Positions 11,501 to 26,500 of a stretch of DNA of 64,000 nt are shown one piece after another (position 1 is the first letter of the stretch; every line of letters starts with the position of its first letter). This stretch comes from Hippopus hippopus (Eukaryota; Mollusca; Bivalvia; Cardiida; Cardiidae). The DNA lies in assembly GCA_946811185.2 (NCBI GenBank), contig OX328109.1:41586129-41650128 (forward strand). The letters run 5' to 3'. A program made the translations under genes and the position numbers. Under the pieces are notes generated by a model. It did not search any database and was not told where the DNA came from. It saw only the letters and a program-made list of their open reading frames with translations.

Positions 11501-14500
11501 TATAAAAGTTCTGTAAATATAAAATTTGATATACGATCTTAAGAAAAAGAGAGCTACGATGGCCCCTGTATTGCTCCACTTCCTTATAAACAAATGTGTC
11601 ATTCACATAATTGGCACTGACACAGACATTTAACCATTAGAAGTCTGTATTGAAACAAAATTCCATAGAGACAATAAGCCTAGACCAAAAAATGTCCTAT
11701 CTATTCCACATGCCATGATGATGGGTATATATACAAGAATATCTAATCAAGTGTTGTTCAAACCAAATATTAATAAACTCTGACAAACAGAATTTTGACA
11801 AGACAGTTACTGAACGTTTAGTAGCAGAAAAACATCTTTTTCTATGACATGAATGGTAAAGTTTGTGGAAAAAAAATAAAATGCTACAAACCTTGCTTCA
11901 TATAAATATTCAACATGTCAGAGCATTACAATTAACATCAAAATTAACCATCATTTACCAAAACTTATCATTTTCTATCAAAATAAATAATAAATTCAAA
12001 ACTCCAACCATGTTACGGGGTAGCATGATATCATAGGAGATAAGTGGTACAGAATGTGTGCATTCTGATCTTGGATCTATACTGTCCCATATGGAGACAA
12101 TTAATTTTTTTCAGAAAAAAATAACATTGAAATAGCAACAATGAGGTTTTTACAACAGGCTAGAAAGTTTCAGTTAACTTATTTAGCAGGTTACAGATAT
12201 AGAGGATATTTGTATTTTTCGGTGAAAGATCGAAATTTATTTCATCGAGTGAACATCATCGGTAATATTACCGATGATGTTCACTCGATGTAATTAATTT
12301 CGATCTTTCACCGAAAAATACAAATATTCTATTTATTTCATGCTTTTAACCCTTTCTGGGAGAAACTTTATCAAGATCCAGTACAGTTCTTTTCAGTTAT
12401 TCCCCGTGGCGTACCCCCTCCACATAGCAACACATTACAATATTACGTCAAGCGCGAGAAATGTATGGTAAATGACGTCATATTTCAATCTCGGTTGTGA
12501 GTCACGCGCATTTTACCTAGGTAACTAGAATATAAAAATTGGTATTTTCACTGGTCGTACCCGTGGAATATCGAAAAATATTTTCACTGCTATTTCTTGA
12601 TATCCTACCAGAAAGCATGAAATAATAACTGATCATTCAAATTATTTCATCATCAGCAGTCTTCCTTACCCACAACATACAGCATAAAGCCATGTGGCAA
12701 GAGTCAAATTAATTTGTTGACTCTACTGATTTCTAAATTGTCCATGATCTGTAATTACCATCTGTTCAAAATTCCAAAATCTGATCTTGAATTAAAAAGT
12801 ACCTAGTAACACAAAGTCTTCCAGTCAGAAGCTGTGCTGCATTGAAATTTTGAAAATTCTTGAGAATATTAGAACCCATTTCATGATGAATGGTGAATAC
12901 GGCACTAGACTAGAAGCATGTAGACAACAAAACCAACTGACCTGGAATTCATTAAACACCCATGTGTCCATCTCTGCGGGGTGAGCTCCGACCAGATATT
13001 TCAAACTTCCTGTGTACTTCATGGAAAAGATGTGATCTTTGTGATCTGTGAAAGGAAAGAAAAAGTCTAGAATTTACTGTATAGACTACAAAATCAAATG
13101 ACCTTAACCTTTTTACCAGAAGAGTTTTAGACTCCTTCGAATTCATAGCATTTGCTGATAACAAATCAAATATAGTTAAAATGATGAAGTGCTTTTGACA
13201 GGGCTGAAAGCATCGTGGGAAAAGGAGAAAATGCTGGCTACCAGAGTTTTCTCTTCTTCCTACAATGTTTTCAAAAGGCCGTCTTTCTCAGGGTTATTAA
13301 AACTCAGGATTGGGTACTAAAGGGTTAAACTGCATTGACTCTTTATCAAACAACAAAATTTTAGACATATCCATCTTGAGAAAGTATGAGCAGATGACCA
13401 ATTAAATGTGGCTGAAATAATGGGTCTTGTCTTTGAAAAAAAAGAAAGCATTGTAGGAAAAGAAAGCACTGTAGGAAAAGAAGAAATTGCTACTTTAATA
13501 CATTATCTTATTTTCCTATGATGTTTCAAATGTCCTCTACATTACCTTGACTAAGACTTCATCAGCTTGGTCCCTATATATATTCACCAACCATTCTTAA
13601 GAACATTCTTTGTCTTAATCTCCAGAATTTTCTAAATTTGAAAGTAAAACAACTTCTGATTGGCTAAACCTAACAGTTTAGCCAATTAGAAGTTGTGTTA
13701 CTATCAAATTTAGAAAATTCTGGGGGTTAAGACCAAGAACGTTCTTAAGAATAGTTGGTGAATATGTATCCTCAATCTGTTTGCTTAGCTTCTTTGCTTG
13801 CTATGACTGTCAAATGATTTTCTTAAACAAACTTTGCTGATGTACCATGCCACAGCTTGGTCACCCATCCATTGCCACTAAATGCAACATGCAACAGATT
13901 GGTCTCTCATCCCCGCACTAACCATTATGCATGCTACTTAACTATCACCAAGAGAAATACATCAACCCACATCACCGTAAATGCTAGCTCAACAGCATGG
14001 CTGGTTTCAAGTGCCTATATATCAAACTGCTCTCTATGACACTAGCATGTAAAAACATTCTTGTTTGTTTGTTTTTCTTGCCATGTTCTTTGATAGTACA
14101 TGTATTTGTTTCCTTGTTTGTTTGTTACATGTCCAATGACTTCTTTGCAACAGCAATACATGTATATAACTTTCCATGACCTCTTGTTTAGAATGCAAAA
14201 ACAATGTCACTGGCTGCTGTTTCACATAAAGAGGAAAAAATAAAATACATGTACATGCATTAATTGTACCCACAACACCTATATTTGAGCCATGCTCTGT
14301 GAAAAGGGGGCTGAATGTATCTGCAAAAGGTATCGACCCAGATCAGCAATGACTGCTTTTCCACAAAAATATGAGAAATTTAATATCTTTGATAATGAAT
14401 ACATATGTATGAAAGTTTTCTTATTTCTCAACGCCATTTTAAAAGAATAATCAAAGTATACAAAACCTGCTGCGACTTTGTCCAGAAATTGGGGCGTATC

Positions 14501-17500
14501 CCATGTCCATGTGTAACGAGTCTCATTGAAAACTGTGTCAAAGTCGATCTTCGTACCAAATATATCTGAAATACATGACATACAATTTTTCTAAATTTGT
14601 TCCATACCAATCAAATTTTTAATTAATATTTTTGTTAACTCTCCATCTTTACTATATTTCAAACTTACCAAAACTGGAAGCAATTGCAGATAACAAATCA
14701 ATATGTCTCAAACGATGAGATTCGTCTTTGTAAGAGTAGAAAACATTATAGAAAAAGAAGAAATTGCCAGTTGGTGACAATTACCATTATTCTCCTTTTC
14801 ACATAATCTTCTTAAAAGCCACTTTTCAGAGTCCCAAAAACAAAATAATGTACAGAGTTAAAATCAATAATTACATGATCAATGATTCTTTCAGTATTCT
14901 ACAGCAAAAGATAATGATGGTTTGAAAGTGCAGTGAAAACATCTTTAAAGATACATCTATACTCGTTTTCAGCCAGTTTTCAACCCATTTCATCCTTATT
15001 TCATGAAACTATAATCATTCTTGTATCTTCATGGCAAGTATTGCCCCTGACAAATGCAAGGTTGCACAGACTTTGACTGACAGAAAATGCATTTCATGCT
15101 TTGGAAGCCTTCCAAGCTTGCTGTTGCCGTTTATGGTTTTAAGTGAGGACAAATCCCTTGAGTTTCTTTATCCCGAATCCCATATTTATTAATTATTTAC
15201 CTATGTTTACACAGCTGACCAATATCTAAATCATTATACACACTATAAAGTTTTAACAGTGTTTTTTCTCTCTGGCTACAGAGATGCATATTTGCAGACA
15301 CAAATTAGATACGATTCAAATGACATTTGTCTCTAAGAGTGTATAAAACATGGTGGTAAAAGGAGAAAATGCTAGTAACCAGCATTTTCTCCTTTTACCA
15401 CCATGTTTTCTATCCTTTCATAGACAAAATCCATCATGTCACACACGTTTAATTTTTTGACAGTAAAATGCTTTCAATTTGGATAAGTCTACTTTTTTGT
15501 CATGTGACACATATATAGAGGATATTTGTTTTTTAGGGTGAAAGATCGAAATTTATTTCATTGAGTGAACATCATCGGTAATATTTTAACTCGTGACTGT
15601 GCCACGAGTGAAAATATTACCAGTGATGTTCACTCGATGAAATAAATTTGTGCCACGAGTGAAAATATTACCGATGATGTTCACTCGATGAAATGAATTT
15701 CGATCTTTCACCCTAAAAAATAATATTCTATTTATTTCATGCCTTTAACCCTTTCTGGGGGGAACTTAATCCAAATCTAGCACAGTTCTTTTCGGTTTTT
15801 TCCCGTGGCATACCCCTTCCGCATAGCAACACATTACAATATTACGTCAAGTGCGAGAAATGTAAGATAAATTACGTCATATTTCCATCTGGTTGTGAGG
15901 CACGCGCATTGAAGTGGAACTGTAGTTGTGGCCTTTGAGAAAATGAAATTTATTTATTCAGTAGTGAAGAGTTAAAGAACATATCCAAATGGAGGGGGAG
16001 GGGGTGCTAATTATTTTGCCCCTCCCCCCCCCCCTTCTAAGGTGCTGAGAACATAGTGGGAAACCAAGAAATAGTTTATTCATCATCTTGTTAAATTGTC
16101 GGCAGATACATTTGAGCCATGCTCTGTGAAAAGGGGGCTTAATGCATCTGCAAAAAAGTATCAAACCATGTCAGCCTGTGCTGCGTCTGCAAACGCAGCA
16201 CAGGCTGACATGGGTCAAAACTGTCTTGCTATTGGTAAATTTTTTTTTTGCATGTCCAGTTTACTCTATGATTCATTTGATTCTTAGAGGAAATAGATTT
16301 TTATGGATCAATAATTATGTGATGTTTTGCTTAAAATTATGGATCACGGAGATGCATTAAACCTCCTTGTGCAAGAGCACCGCTCAGTTTTTAAATCTTT
16401 ACCAAACGTCAAAATTTACCACTTGACCAAACTGAAAGCATTTGTAGATGACAACATGTAGCTCAAAATTAATGTTGTTTTTTGTCTCTAATAGGGTAGA
16501 AAACATTGTGGCAAAAGGAGAAAATGCTGGCAACCAGCATTTTCTCCTTTACCTACAATGTTTTCAAAAGGCCTCTTCCTCAGGGTCGTTAAAACACGGG
16601 ATTGTGTGGTAAAGAGTTAAACAAACTTGTGGGAGGGTAGGGTCTCATATTTACCTTTCGCCAGTGTTGAAGGGTCTTCATAAAATCCTCCAGTTAAAGC
16701 CACATGTCCAGGTCTGGTTGCTGTGGGTATAGCTGTCACAGACACGCCCCATACCCCTTCCTTTTCTGCTATAGACCTGGAAAAAAACAAGACAGTTAAT
16801 TCATGTCTTAATGGTTGACTTTTTATTCCTTTACCACGCAACCCCGAGTTTTAAAAACCCTAAGGAAGAAGCCTTTCGAAAACAATGTTGGAAAAGGAGA
16901 AATTGCAGGTAACCAGCATGTTCTCCTTTTCCACAAAGTTTTCTACCCTATTAAGGACAAATTCCATCATTTGAGTTGCAGTTGAATTTTTGTCTGCAAG
17001 TGCTTTCAATTTGGACAAGTCTAAAATTTTGTTATGTGGTAAACAGATAGTTATTTGTCTGAGGACAAAATATTAGATTCTACTTCTTCACTCTTTACCA
17101 AACAACAAAATTTTAGACTGTTCCAAGTTGACAGCAATTGCAGACACCAAATTAAATGTAATATAAATGTTCAGGATTGTATCAGAAATGGCAGAAAACA
17201 TTGTGGAAAAAGGAGAAAATGCTGGTTACCAGCATTTTCTCCTTTTTCCACAATGCTTTCAACAGCCCTTTTTTTCAGGGTTGCTAAAACTCAAAAGTGG
17301 TACAGGGTTAAAGACATGTGACCATACATTTACATCATAAAAGGGCATTTTGGGTATCCTCACATTCTTTAAAGAGCACCAGTGTAAGTAACCACTTTAC
17401 TTCAATACAAATTCAGAGTTCGTAAATTTGCTTAATCTTCAGGATGCCTTTAATGGTTTTAGTTGCTTTGGTAGCCTGTAATGATCAAGATCAGACTGCA

Positions 17501-20500
17501 CAATATGTGCTGTCTGATCTATGACCTACACTGTCTGTTATATTAAGTCTTTAACTCTTTAACCCAAGACAAAATTTTAGACTGCTCCAAATTGAAAGCA
17601 TTTGCAGACAACAAATCAGCACTTTACCACATACTCCCGAGTCTGAACAACCATGAGAAAGAAGGCTTTGGAAGCATTTTAGGATGCCCACTATGTTTTG
17701 TCCCCTTCATGACAGCCATGTCATGTTTTTCTCCTCTTCACACAATGTTTTCTGCCTTTTATAATAGACATCCAATCATTTATGCCACATTTTATTTTTT
17801 GCCTGAAAATATTTTCTACTTGAACATTGGACAAAAATGTTGTTTTGCCAAAAAGTTTAATATGACATAAATCAAGCGATCTGTCATAGGTAAAATAAAA
17901 ACACTTTGGAAAAAGGATGAAATGCCAATTACTTGTATTTCTTTCTTTTCCAACAATGCTTACAAAGGTCTTTTTCCTCAGGGTCATTAAAACATGAGAT
18001 TGTTTGGTAAAGGCTTAACCCTTCACCATATAATCTGGAGATTAAATGACCATATGCAAGAAGGCTTTTGAAAACATTGTGGGAAAGGAGAAAATGCTGG
18101 TAACCATGAGCATTTTCTCCTTTTCCACCAATGTTTTCTACACTTACAAATTGAAATTTCGGTTTTTGAAAGGCATTTAATTTGTCATTTGCAAATGCTT
18201 TAAGTTTTGATTGGTCTTAAATTATATCATTTGGTAAAGATTAATTTTGACTGATCTAAAATGTTAGCGTTTGATAAAGAGTAATTATGGGGGAAAACAC
18301 ATATGGAAAATTACATACAAAGATAATTGCTGTTACCAGCATTTTCTCTCTTTACCACAATGTATATCAGAAGCCTCTTGCAACAGGGCTGTTAAAACAT
18401 TGGACTGTTTTGTAAACGCTTAATATTGCTGGGAAAACACAGGAGGAAAATTATTGACAATGATATTGGTATCATTTTTTTTCCTGCTAGCTGTCCTTTT
18501 GTGACACTGATCAGGTAATATTACAAAACGCAAAGTCACATGTCACCTAGACAATAGTAATAAAACAGGATTTCCGATATCAAATTTCATGTTGCTAGGA
18601 AGCAGCACATACCAGGAAAAATAATAAAATGAAGATTCTTGCCTTGAATATAATAGCTCAATTATTATTAAATGTTATTATAAAGGTGGCTATTCATATT
18701 TTTCATTTTCTTACGAAACTTGAAAAGTGATTCATAGCTGAATAATTCAATATTAGTTGTTTTCATGAATATTGGTGAGTTTCTGATTGGCTGAAAAAAA
18801 AATTTCATAGCTCCATGAAAAAAAAAAGAATCATGCAGTGCTGGAACTATTTTTGCTCTCAAACCAATGTAAATAAACATGCATATGAGATTTCGTAATG
18901 TTTTTATTTCTAATCTTATACCAAGTCTGAAGTTCAAATACCAGCCAAGTTTATTTTCATATCATATACATGTATTGAAAAAAATATCCAACAAATTTAT
19001 AAACTCATTGTCAGTTTACTGGGTAAGAATGATCTAATTTTCAACTTCCAGCATATTAAACTTCTAACAACAGATCTACTATCTCTGCAATGTTCAATGC
19101 TATGATGATGTCATGAATTAAACATTTTTGACATCATGAATGAGCCGTTGTCCCACACTATGAAATACCAATGAAATGTGCATTAGAAAGTAGAGACTGC
19201 AGTATTGCATTTACAAGAATCAAAGTGTTGAAAATGCTGGAGTGGCATTTGTCAAGGAAACCACTGTGAAGAATTAATAATTTGAAAGAAAGAGAGAAAT
19301 TTTATTCAAGTATTGGCTTGAAAGTCAGCCTACTAAGCAAAATAATACCTTTTTGGTTGAAGGGAGAGTACTCATGACAAAGTAAGGATTATCTGTGTAT
19401 TGGTGGTCTCCCTTTGACCATTCAGGAGAAGTCAAGAGTAATGTCCCTTGACAGTAGGATGCATGATGGGTAGAGAGAGAAACCATGTAAATATATCAAA
19501 TAAAAATAAGTTGATACCTGAAAACTATGATTTTAAGATATCTTTGGCCGTAAAGATCTAATTCCCAACATTACAATTGATTATTTCAATCTCTAAATAT
19601 TCATGCACAATCAAATGGAGTAACGTGCAATCATGGGACGAACAAGTCCAGGGACGAACTGGTTTTGGAACGAAAAAGCCCATGACCAAGCGGTCAGTAG
19701 ACAAATTTTGTGTATACCATTGCACCAATAGAAGGCTATGAGTGGGTGAAACTATTTTCAATCAAAAAGAAGTATTTCCAAGATCAATGGCCTCACCCAG
19801 TGTATTTTAACATGCCATTTCCAATTAAATATCAGAGTGCAATTGAAAAACTCATTTGTCTCAGAAAAATTGAGTTTAATTGGGTTTATTTCACTCGGCT
19901 TTGCACAAAATACAATACATGGTCTTCAAAATTCAATATTGAACTCATAGTGGCATTGTCTTCGACAAATGCCACAAAAAACCGCAGTTAGATATCTAGT
20001 AACATTATCAATTATGTGCATATTTGTTGCATATGATACTGAACTGGAATGAAGAAGATTTCTTTGGTATGAAAAAAAGTAAATCAAATCACACTTTTGT
20101 ATAAAACCACTTCATACAGTGTGATAAGGTTTTTTTTTTTCATAACTCCATGAAAACAAGAAAAAAATCTCTTCATTCCTTAAATAAGGGAAGGGGATAG
20201 CTGCCAAACCATCAGTAAAGAAGAAAGACAAAAGAAAGAAAAATATAATTCTCAGTCAGGTGTTTGCTTAATGCGCTACTAGCCTCTTAACTCTATACAA
20301 AACTACAAAATTTTAAACATGTGCAAATTGAAAGCATTTGCGGATAACGAATCAAATATGAATAAAAAGCTGAAATTTCTCTATGGAAGTGTGGAAAACA
20401 TTTGGGAAAAGCCTTCTTTCTTAGGGTCATTAACATTCGGGACTGTTTGGTAATGGGGTTAAGGCCTTTGTAGATTTCTTGCCAAAAATTCTCAAGGGTT

Positions 20501-23500
20501 TGCCGGAATGACATGATCAACAACATGTATTGATCTTATGGAATCATATTCAAGTATATACTATGATGTCATATGTGATCTCATAAGAACAGACAAAGTT
20601 ACCGATTACAAAGCAAACACTCAAACATCTGTCAGCAAAATTCACGTCTTTTCAATACATGTAACCATTTAGTTTATTTATGTAGAGAAATGAGTATTTT
20701 TTAGTAAATACCAGTCTTTTACAAAAAGATTTTGATTTCCAGAAAAAAAAATTTAAAGGGCCCCTTAAAGCCACTTTCAACATTGTTAACATCATAACAT
20801 GGCATCAGCTTACTAAATGGCCCCTGAGGACCACTTTAAGCTACTTTCAACATTGATGTAATCATATCATATGATAGGGTGGAAATTTATAGCTTGAATT
20901 ATACACCCAAGGTTGAAGTATATACACCCAAGGTTGAAGTAAGAAATCTGGGACCTGTGTCAAATAAAAAAAAAAAATTGGTCTCTTATTATGCTCAAGT
21001 CTGCTAACAGGTTCATTTTCCTACTTGAGAAGTTGAGTTTTTCATTTGAGATGCTACCATTAACAGACTTTAGTAGCATTATCAAATCCTAAGTTGACAC
21101 AAGGTTTCAGACTCAGCCTGGTAAAACTAACAGACTTTAAATAGTCTATTAGGTAAACTGAGTCAAGTCTGCCTGTTTTGCTGCATTTCTTCTGAAATGT
21201 TGTTTCAGCCCAGGATTTAAGAATGTTAACTTAATATTAGAGAAACATGTCTCAAAAAAACAAACTGCACTTAGGTCAGAAACTCAGTCCGAAAATTTTG
21301 TTTATAATCATTGTATTTCACCTTTAACCAAAGAATCCCAAGCTTTAACAACCTTGGGGGTAGAAAGAGTCTTGAAAATGTCATGGAAAAAAAAGAGAAA
21401 ATGCTGGTAATCAGCATTTTCTCTTTTTATCCCCCAGAGTTTTCTAACCTTCCAAAAGTAGATCTTATCAACTAAGCCTCAATGAATTTATTATCTACAA
21501 ATTTAATGCTTTTATAATTGCCAAGTCTGAAAGATTATCCTCTGGTCTAGATTTAACCCTTTACCAAACAATTCCACGTTTTCATGACCCTGTTGAAGAG
21601 GCCTTTAAAAAAAAATTGTGGAAAAAGAAGAAAATGCTGGTCAGCATTTTCTTCTTTTCCCCCAGAGTTTTCTTCCCTTTAAAAGGCAAATTTCAGTTTT
21701 TGAGCCACACTTAATTTGTCATCTGCAAATGCTTACAAATTGGATCAGTCTAAATTTTTGTTGCTTGGTAAAAGAATTATACTGCTGAATAAACTTACTT
21801 CGTACAAAAAGGAAAAATTTTATACTCAACGAAATTGAAAAAATTTGCAGATGACATTTTTTCATCATTTTCAGAAAATGCTAGTAACCAGCATTTCTTC
21901 CTTTTCCCACAACTTCTCAAAAGCCTTTTTTCTCAAGGTCGATAAAACTCGTAATTGTGTGGTAAAGGGTTAACCCTTTACAAAACAATCCCAAATTTTA
22001 ATGACCCTGAGGTAAAGGCCTTTTGAAAACATTGTGGGAAAAGTAGAAAATGCTGGTAACCAGCATTTTCTACTTTAGCCACTATGTTTTCTACCCTATC
22101 AAAAGAGCTTTATTTTATTTGTACCACATTCAGATTTGTTGTCTGCAGATGCTTTCAATTTGGAAGCGTCTCAATTTTGTTGTTTGGGAAATGGTTAATG
22201 TATGAATTTTGCATATATCTGGTTTCATGATTATATATGAATATATGAATATACCTGATATTAAAATATTTGCATGAGTTAACCGTGTATTTGCATTGTC
22301 AGCTTTTAAACCTTATCTTGCTCAATAACTGAGATGAAACTTTTAAGCCGATAGTAAAAAACCTAAATTTTGCTGTTTCATAGCTTAAATTGTACACCAT
22401 TCCCTTCTATGGAGACCTTTGTTACACCTTTATCATATTAGACTAACAGGGGCGTACCTAGCCTAGAATAAAGTACGGTACATGCAAAAGTAATACCAAA
22501 GGTATTATCCAAGGCTAAAAAGTGCCGAGAGAGGGGAGGGGGATTTCCCAGGAGGGTCTTGAGGGTCCTTCCCCCAAAAAAATTTCAAATTATAAAAGCT
22601 TTTTGGGGGCCTTTGGTCACATTTTTGGGACATATTGTCCATCTTTTCTTTTTTTTTGTAAAGTGTAGGCAATAGTTACAGCTATTTGGGGGCCCCTGGC
22701 CATGTTTTTGGCCCAAATTGTCCTTCTTATCTTTTTTTTGTGAAGTGTATGCAATAGTTACTGTGCAGATATGCCCCTAACTAAGATAATACAATTCAAT
22801 TCTTAACCTATTACCGCACATTGCCAACTTTTAACGACACCGACAAAGAAGCCTTTTGAAAACAATGTGGGAAAAAGAGAAAATGCTGGTAACTAGCGTT
22901 TTCTCCTTTTTCCACAATGTTTTCTACCCTATCAAAGTAAACTGCACAGTTTGAGGAACAATGAAATTTTCGTCTGCAACTGCTTTGAATTTGGACCAGG
23001 CTAAAATTTTGTCATCTGTTAAAGGGTTTACCAGACGACAAAAGTTTATACTTGTACATGCAGACAATATTTTGCAGACAACAAATTTACATTAGGCTAA
23101 AAAGATGGATTTTTTTCTCTGAAAGGGTATAGAAATGGTACAAAAAATTATGGGAAAAGGAGAAAATCTGGTAATAAGCATTTTCTTTTTGTTCTTTTCG
23201 CTTTTATAATACTGCTTAGGATTATAATACCATGAAATTGTTTTGCAAAGGGTGAGAGCAATTTTGTTTACAGTAGTTTTGATAAAATCTGAAACCAGCA
23301 TTTTCTTCTTCACTGACAATGTTGTTTCCCCTTTCAAAGACCATTTGACCAATCCCATTATTTATGCCACATTTAACTTATCATCTGCAAACTTTCAATA
23401 TGACAGTCTAGGCTTATTTTTAAACAAAAATCTCACCTTAATGATTAGTGTAGATCCAACATCAGACTTGCATGTTCTTAACAGTCTGATCTTAATCTAC

Positions 23501-26500
23501 AATGTCAGCAAAATAAATCATAGTCAGTGACCTAAGAGATAAATCTCTATCAGACAACAAAATCTTAGACTTGTCCAAACTAAGAGCATTCACAAATGTG
23601 ACTCAAATATTGAGATGTGTCTTGCAAAGGATGGAAAATAGATAAAGGAAAAAATGCAGGTTACCAGCTTTTTCTTTTCTGACATGTTTTCAAAGCCTTT
23701 ATCCCAATGGTCTTTAAAATTTGGGACTGTGTGGTAAAGGGATAAAACGCTGGATTGTGTGGTAAAGAGTCAAGCGAGAAATTCTTGATGCAAGTACTTT
23801 TGTTTGACAGAGCATTGAACCCTATACCACATGGCAAAATTTTAGAATGGTCCAATCCGAAGGTGTTTGCAGACAAAAATTAAGGTATTACCCCCCTAAC
23901 GCTTCTAGTGCAACATGGAATAAAATTTCTTGTTAGTTGATAAATAAGGATTTATACTGATATAATCCTTTTGCACATTTTCAACCGACAAGAAATTCCT
24001 TTGATGTCCATCTTGAAATTTTAAGTTGATACTTTTGTAATTATTATCTCCATTTGTAATGAGAATATAGTGGTTTTAGATTTATAAATGATAATTGTAA
24101 GAAGGAACAAGAGGGCCATGATGGCCCTGTATCGCTCCACTGGCTTTTTAACCCTTTACCACACAAATCGAAGTGTTAATGACCCTGAAAGAGAAGGCTT
24201 TCCAAAACATCGTGAGAAAAGGACAACATGTTGTCAACCAGTATATTCTCCTTTTCCCACAACGTTTTCTAACCTATCAAAGACAGAAATAATCATTTAA
24301 GCTACATTCAATTTGTTTTTTTGCAATGGCTTTAAACTTGGTACAGTAAAAAATAATTGTCATTGCTTAAAGAGTAAAATTAACATATCATGCGCTTAAT
24401 TGGCAATGACAGAGATATACAGCATAAAAAGTCTGTATGGTAATAAACTTACTTTGAAAACATAATCTCCATCCTGCCCGTGAAACAAAAATAGTCATAT
24501 CTTTTTAAATGCAAAGATAATGTCAGTGAATACAAGCAGGTTTATTCATTAGCATGAAAGGTAAAGTTCTGAAAAAATTTGAGTGATAAAAACCTTACTT
24601 TAAATTAAACATTCCATTCATGTGAGCATAACCATTAGCATCAAAATAAATCACTCTCCCTTAAAACAGAATATTTCCTCTCCAAAAAACTTGAATACCA
24701 AACTCCAATAATGTATAAGTGCAGTTTGATAATCAAGGGAGGTAAATAGTAACAAACTTTATCTTGTATAACAGGAGTTATTTCCCTTGATTACTATTTT
24801 AAATGAAAGTGACTATATAAGCCCATGTTAAACTTGTGATCTCCGGGGCAGAGCCAATTTTGACCCCAGGGCTATAATATGAAGGAATTTGATAGAGGTC
24901 CATTTGATAAAGAACATGCCAAATTTGGTAGCCCTGGGCCTTATGGTTTCAGACAAGAAGATTTTCAAAGATGTTCAATATTTTTCAGATTGTTGCCATG
25001 GCAACCACAGTTTTTGAAGGAATCAAATTCTTTCAAGAAATTTTAAAGAGGGCCATGGAAGGATCATTTCTGTGAAGTTTAGTCAAATTTGAATGGGTAG
25101 TTTCAGAGAAGAAAAAGTTTGAAAAAAAAGTTAACGCACACACGGATGGACGGACGCACGACAGACACCGGGCCATGACATAAGCCCACTGGCCTTTGGC
25201 CAGTGGAGCTAAAAAAAAAGGAAAAAGTGGCTCGGTTAAAGTAGTGCAGTAATACTCATTTTTAATCATAGCAAATTCTGTAGGATAATATTATAGTGGA
25301 AATAGCTGTTTTCCGTTAGGAGGGTACTACCTTAAATGTGGTTCTTTGAAATGGTATAAAGCATTGTGGGAAAGGGAGAAAATGCTGGTTACCAGCATTT
25401 TCTCCTTTTCCAACAATGTTTTCAAAAAGCTTCTTCCTTGGGTTGTTAAAAAGCGGAATAGTGGGGTAAAGGGTTTACTGGCCTATCTTATCATCTTATC
25501 ACAGTGTTGTATCACAAAGTGAGTCAACTGCGATCAATATTTTACCTGTAAAAATCAAGTCAAACCAAAAATACATTAGACAGCTGGCAAGCTGGGATTT
25601 GACCTTCCAACCTCTATTAAAAGCCCTGTACATGGCCCACAGTGCTTATTGGCTCTGCCAAGAATAATCTGTTCACGAAAAAACAAAATTTCAGACTTTC
25701 AATGAATACGATAAGCTTTTTAAAGGGGTAGAAAACTCTGATGAAAAAAGGAGAAAAACCTTAACTTTTTCCTACAATTCCCTCCAAACTCAAAAGCCTT
25801 ATTTTCTCAGGTACATTAACTTTTGGAACGTTTAATTAAAACGATTGTATGGTGTCTGAACAATTATCAGAAGAATGAATCTTATCACTATGACTATCAT
25901 CAATCCTCGGAAAGAAATTGGCATGACTGGGGATTCATACCAGCAACCCCCTAAAACCTCAAATCCTGTATGCTATCAAATGTGCTACTAGGCTTGGCAA
26001 TAAAGGGTTAAAAGAGAAATATTGGGTGCAAGTCCCATTTTAGATAAAAGTCCAAAGGAACACACCCTTTCTATCTGTTGTCGTTATGAGATACAAAGAA
26101 ATAGAGGATATTTGTATTTTTCGGTGAAAGATCGAAATTTACTTCATCTCGTGAACACCATCGGTAATATTTTCACGAGTGGCGCAGCAGCCACTCGTGA
26201 AAATATTACCGATGGTGTTCACGAGATGAAATAAATTTCGATCTTTCACCGAAAAATACAAATATTCTATTTATTTCATGCTTTTAACCCTTTCTGGGAG
26301 AAACTTTATCAAGATCCAGTACAGTTCTTTTCAGTTATTCCCCGTGGCGTACCCCCTCCACTTAGCAACGCATTACAATATTACGTCAAGCGCGAGAAAT
26401 ATATGGTAAATGACGTCATATTTCAATCTCGGTTGCGAGTCACGCGTATTTTACCTAGGTAACTAGAATATAAAAATCGGTATTTTCACTGGTCGTACCC

